A DNA stretch of 64,000 nucleotides from NCBI RefSeq assembly GCF_004027225.2, contig NC_044296.2, forward strand, positions 3,020,796 through 3,084,795. The letters are read 5' to 3'. The stretch's first letter is position 1, and every line of letters begins with the position of its first letter. The stretch comes from Strigops habroptila (Eukaryota; Chordata; Aves; Psittaciformes; Psittacidae). The notes under the pieces were generated by a model. The model was not told the DNA's origin and did not search any database. It saw only the letters and a list, made by a program, of their open reading frames with translations. The position numbers and the translations under genes were made by a program. Positions 61,500 to 64,000 of this stretch are shown piece by piece.

Positions 61500-64000
61500 T
61501 AGAGTAAACCGTACCAGGCGCAGCACAAATAAGCCTGAGTTGTGAAGCCCCTTTCATCAAATTCATCAAATGAAGCAAAGTGGGGTCTTGGCAGACCTGC
61601 CAGTCTGGGACACGGAAAGCAAATGAAAACAGCCTGTAACTCAAACCTTAACTGGAGTCAGTGCTTAGAACCAAGGCAAATGTCCTAATTCCTTGAGGCC
61701 TCCAGGCATCAAATCACTGGACAGGCATAATCTCCAGGTTCAACTCCTGAGACAAGACAACTGCCAGGTCTTCCTAGCCTCAGCCTGGTCCCAGAGGAAG
61801 GCAGGTCCCAGGAAGGAAGGATGTGAGAAGTGAGGATTGCAGCTCTTGGTTTTAACTGCAGTCAGGCTCATGAGTCATGTTCACAAGTCAAGGAAGAGGA
61901 AGCGCTGAGTGGGCAGTGGAAGGTTGATGTCCTTCTTCATGTGCTGCTAATTTCCACTAGCTACATGGGATAAACAGTGACTAGGTACAAGAACACTGCA
62001 CCCAAATGTGCCCATTCCCTCTTCTGGCAAGTCCAGGACCAGAACATCACAGCAAATGGAACATGTTTGGCAACTGTTCAGAGAGGTGAAAATGAGATGG
62101 CAGAAGCCCTTGATGACCACCGAGCTCACACAAAGTTTCCAGCTGCCTACACAGGGAGTCTGTTATAAACAGATTGCTTTTCCTCCAAGCACAGGGCTGT
62201 GAGTCAAGAAAGCCTCATAGAGATATGAGAGTGAACCCAGGAATCAGAGCTTGGTTCAGGTGATGCCACCCATTTCGTATGAGCCTTGTGCCACAAATGA
62301 AACCTGTTAGAAAATTACCCTTATTAGGAAAAACTTGTAAGTGTCCAGGCATGAGGGAAAGTCACCCCCTGGAAGTCTGAGGGCAGATTTGAACAGGATG
62401 ATTTATAGCCCCTCTGAAGCTCTTGCTTTAAGAACGTTTGTTCTACCATCCTGGCTCTTGCTTTTGCCCATCCACCAGCACAGGGTCTTCTGGGCATAGA
62501 CAAGCTCCTCTTCCTAAGTACAGCACTGTTCCTAGCACTACCTCTGCGACCTGAGCAACCCTGATACAACGTCAACAGACTTGCACAAACCTCATGCAAA
62601 TTTGTTTTCTGACACCGTAAAATGCAGATGAAAATAAGAACTGATTTCATGGATTGCTTTTATGACCATAACAAACTAGGGGCTGGAAGAAGCTGTGCAA
62701 GGGACTCTCCACCACTATTCATTTCAAGCAAAAGGACCTGATTTTTCCAGCACCTGCTGAATCTCTTGTCCCTTGGGATGCAGCGACCCAGATCCCAGGC
62801 GTTGCTGTTGGTTTCAAGACCCCCCCCTCCCCAGGTTAGAAACAGCATTTAGGGAAAATGGCCTTAAAACCACATCTCCTGTGGTAATGGCCATGTTTGC
62901 AAGTTGGTGTTGACATGAAGATGCACTGAAAAAAGCAACAGCATATAAAAAGTAGTTCAATCTGTGGCCGCAACACACAGGAAAGGCAGGCAGGAAGCTT
63001 TTGAGATGTCAATCAGATCTATATATATCGCTGGCCACTTGCTTTTTCTTAGATCAGACAAGAACCATCAGGAACTGGTTGGGTTTTGTCATTTCTTAGA
63101 ACAGCAGAACCATTTGGTGTGAATACAGGGACAGTCCCTGCGAGCAGCAGGGTGCACTGGTGAAACCGGAGGAGGCACTGGCATGCTTCAGCATCCTGTT
63201 AGGACCATATTTTCTGTATCATTGTCCTGCCAGCAATAATCCCTTGTATAACACAGCCCTGGCTGGCTGGGCTGTCTCTTTAAGGTGGTTGGGTCAGCCT
63301 GGGGTAGAGGAGGGACCTGCCCAGGGGAGATCTGGGAGGATGGGAGTCATGCAATGGGGAACCAGCCTGGAGAGGGTTCAAGGGCGCCCAGGAGGTGTTG
63401 GTAGGAGCTGCTGCTGAGGTTTGTGTTCGCAATGTGGGGAGGGAGGGGTCTCTTTAACAGCTTATCAAAGGTGTTTAACTGGGGAGGGAGGAGAGGTAGC
63501 TGAGAGTGCGATGTGTCGCGGGAACCGTGCCTATGGCATGGCTGAGAGGCGAGGTCAGCCTGTCTGATGGGGCGGGGGGTCATTTTTGCACATCAGCTCT
63601 GTCCTGAGCTCCCAAGTGGCCTGTGCTACCTCTTTGTCTCCTCCTGGTGTGAACTGGCCTCTTTGAACACCTCATGGGCAGGAAAGCTGCTTTTTGTGGT
63701 GCCTTGCCTAGACCCATCTGCAGTTAATGCACGAATAAATGTGCTTTCTTATGGTGCTGTTTACAGCCCCTTCTTTCCAGCGCTTTAGCAGAGCACTGAG
63801 TAAAGGTTTGAACCCAAGATTATCTCAAGTCTCCTCTTCCCTAAGCTCTCCAGGAGCTCTGCTGGCCCCCATGGAGGGGCAGCCGGCTGGAGGAGCAGGG
63901 CTGAGCCTGCCGAGCAGAGGCTGGAGGCAGGATTTAGAGGTGGGAGCAGGGTGGGAGGTGCAGAGAGGGGTGGCAGAAAGCACAGTGGGTCTCAAGCAGC
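61500..64000. other. Right flank, no assignable gene
   Basis: Upstream of ZAP70. Plus-strand features are weak: a TATA-like CATATAAAAAG near 62942 and an AATAAA at 63734-63739 followed by a TG-rich stretch. The second could mark the 3' end of a plus-strand transcript, but I see no coding exon leading to it. Confidence 0.4.

Noticed and set aside
1-64000. CRISPR arrays, tRNA or rRNA genes, plasmid or phage modules
   Set aside because: I saw no regularly spaced repeats with unique spacers, no cloverleaf with box A and B that I could fold by eye, and nothing prokaryotic. The sequence is vertebrate.

Overview
This is a piece of a vertebrate nuclear genome, almost certainly a bird. The coding exons carry GT-AG introns, CR1 LINE fragments with the avian 3' tail (repeats of ATTCTATG) occur from end to end, and there is an ERVL-type solo LTR of the kind common in neoavian birds. 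There is no prokaryotic or viral gene organisation, no CRISPR array, and I found no rRNA or tRNA gene.

Layout. (1) 1-7.7 kb, plus strand: the 3' end of a membrane mucin gene, MUC16. Fourteen exons keep frame with one another: half a SEA module, three complete SEA modules, a short juxtamembrane exon, a transmembrane exon and a 32-residue cytoplasmic tail with stop and AATAAA. The gene enters from the left edge. (2) 7.7-18.2 kb: no gene that I can support, only CR1 fragments and an 11-bp minisatellite. (3) 19.4-20.3 kb, minus strand: an intact single-coding-exon bZIP repressor of the NFIL3 family, best read as NFILZ, with a likely 5'UTR intron and 3' polyadenylation signals. (4) 20.9-48.9 kb: a long AT-richer intergenic stretch with an ERVL solo LTR, many CR1 pieces (one keeps an open reverse-transcriptase C-terminal frame), a purine tract, short hairpin sequences and a few isolated exon-like segments I cannot name. 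(5) 49.7-59.8 kb, minus strand: a complete ZAP70 kinase coding region in 12 exons, 605 codons, with tandem SH2 domains, interdomain B with its regulatory tyrosines, and an intact kinase domain. (6) 59.8-64 kb: the 5' flank of ZAP70, with a RUNX/ETS motif pair and a possible noncoding first exon, then sequence I cannot assign.

The three genes do not form one pathway. MUC16 is an epithelial surface mucin. ZAP70 is the T-cell-receptor proximal kinase. The NFIL3-type bZIP is a transcriptional repressor. In human, MUC16 lies on 19p13.2 and ZAP70 on 2q11.2, so the adjacency is itself notable. I did not find an undescribed system. The most informative observations are the SEA exon-duplication history in MUC16, a single SEA module with an autoproteolysis-like motif, the joined synteny, and unassigned exon-like segments in the intergenic region.
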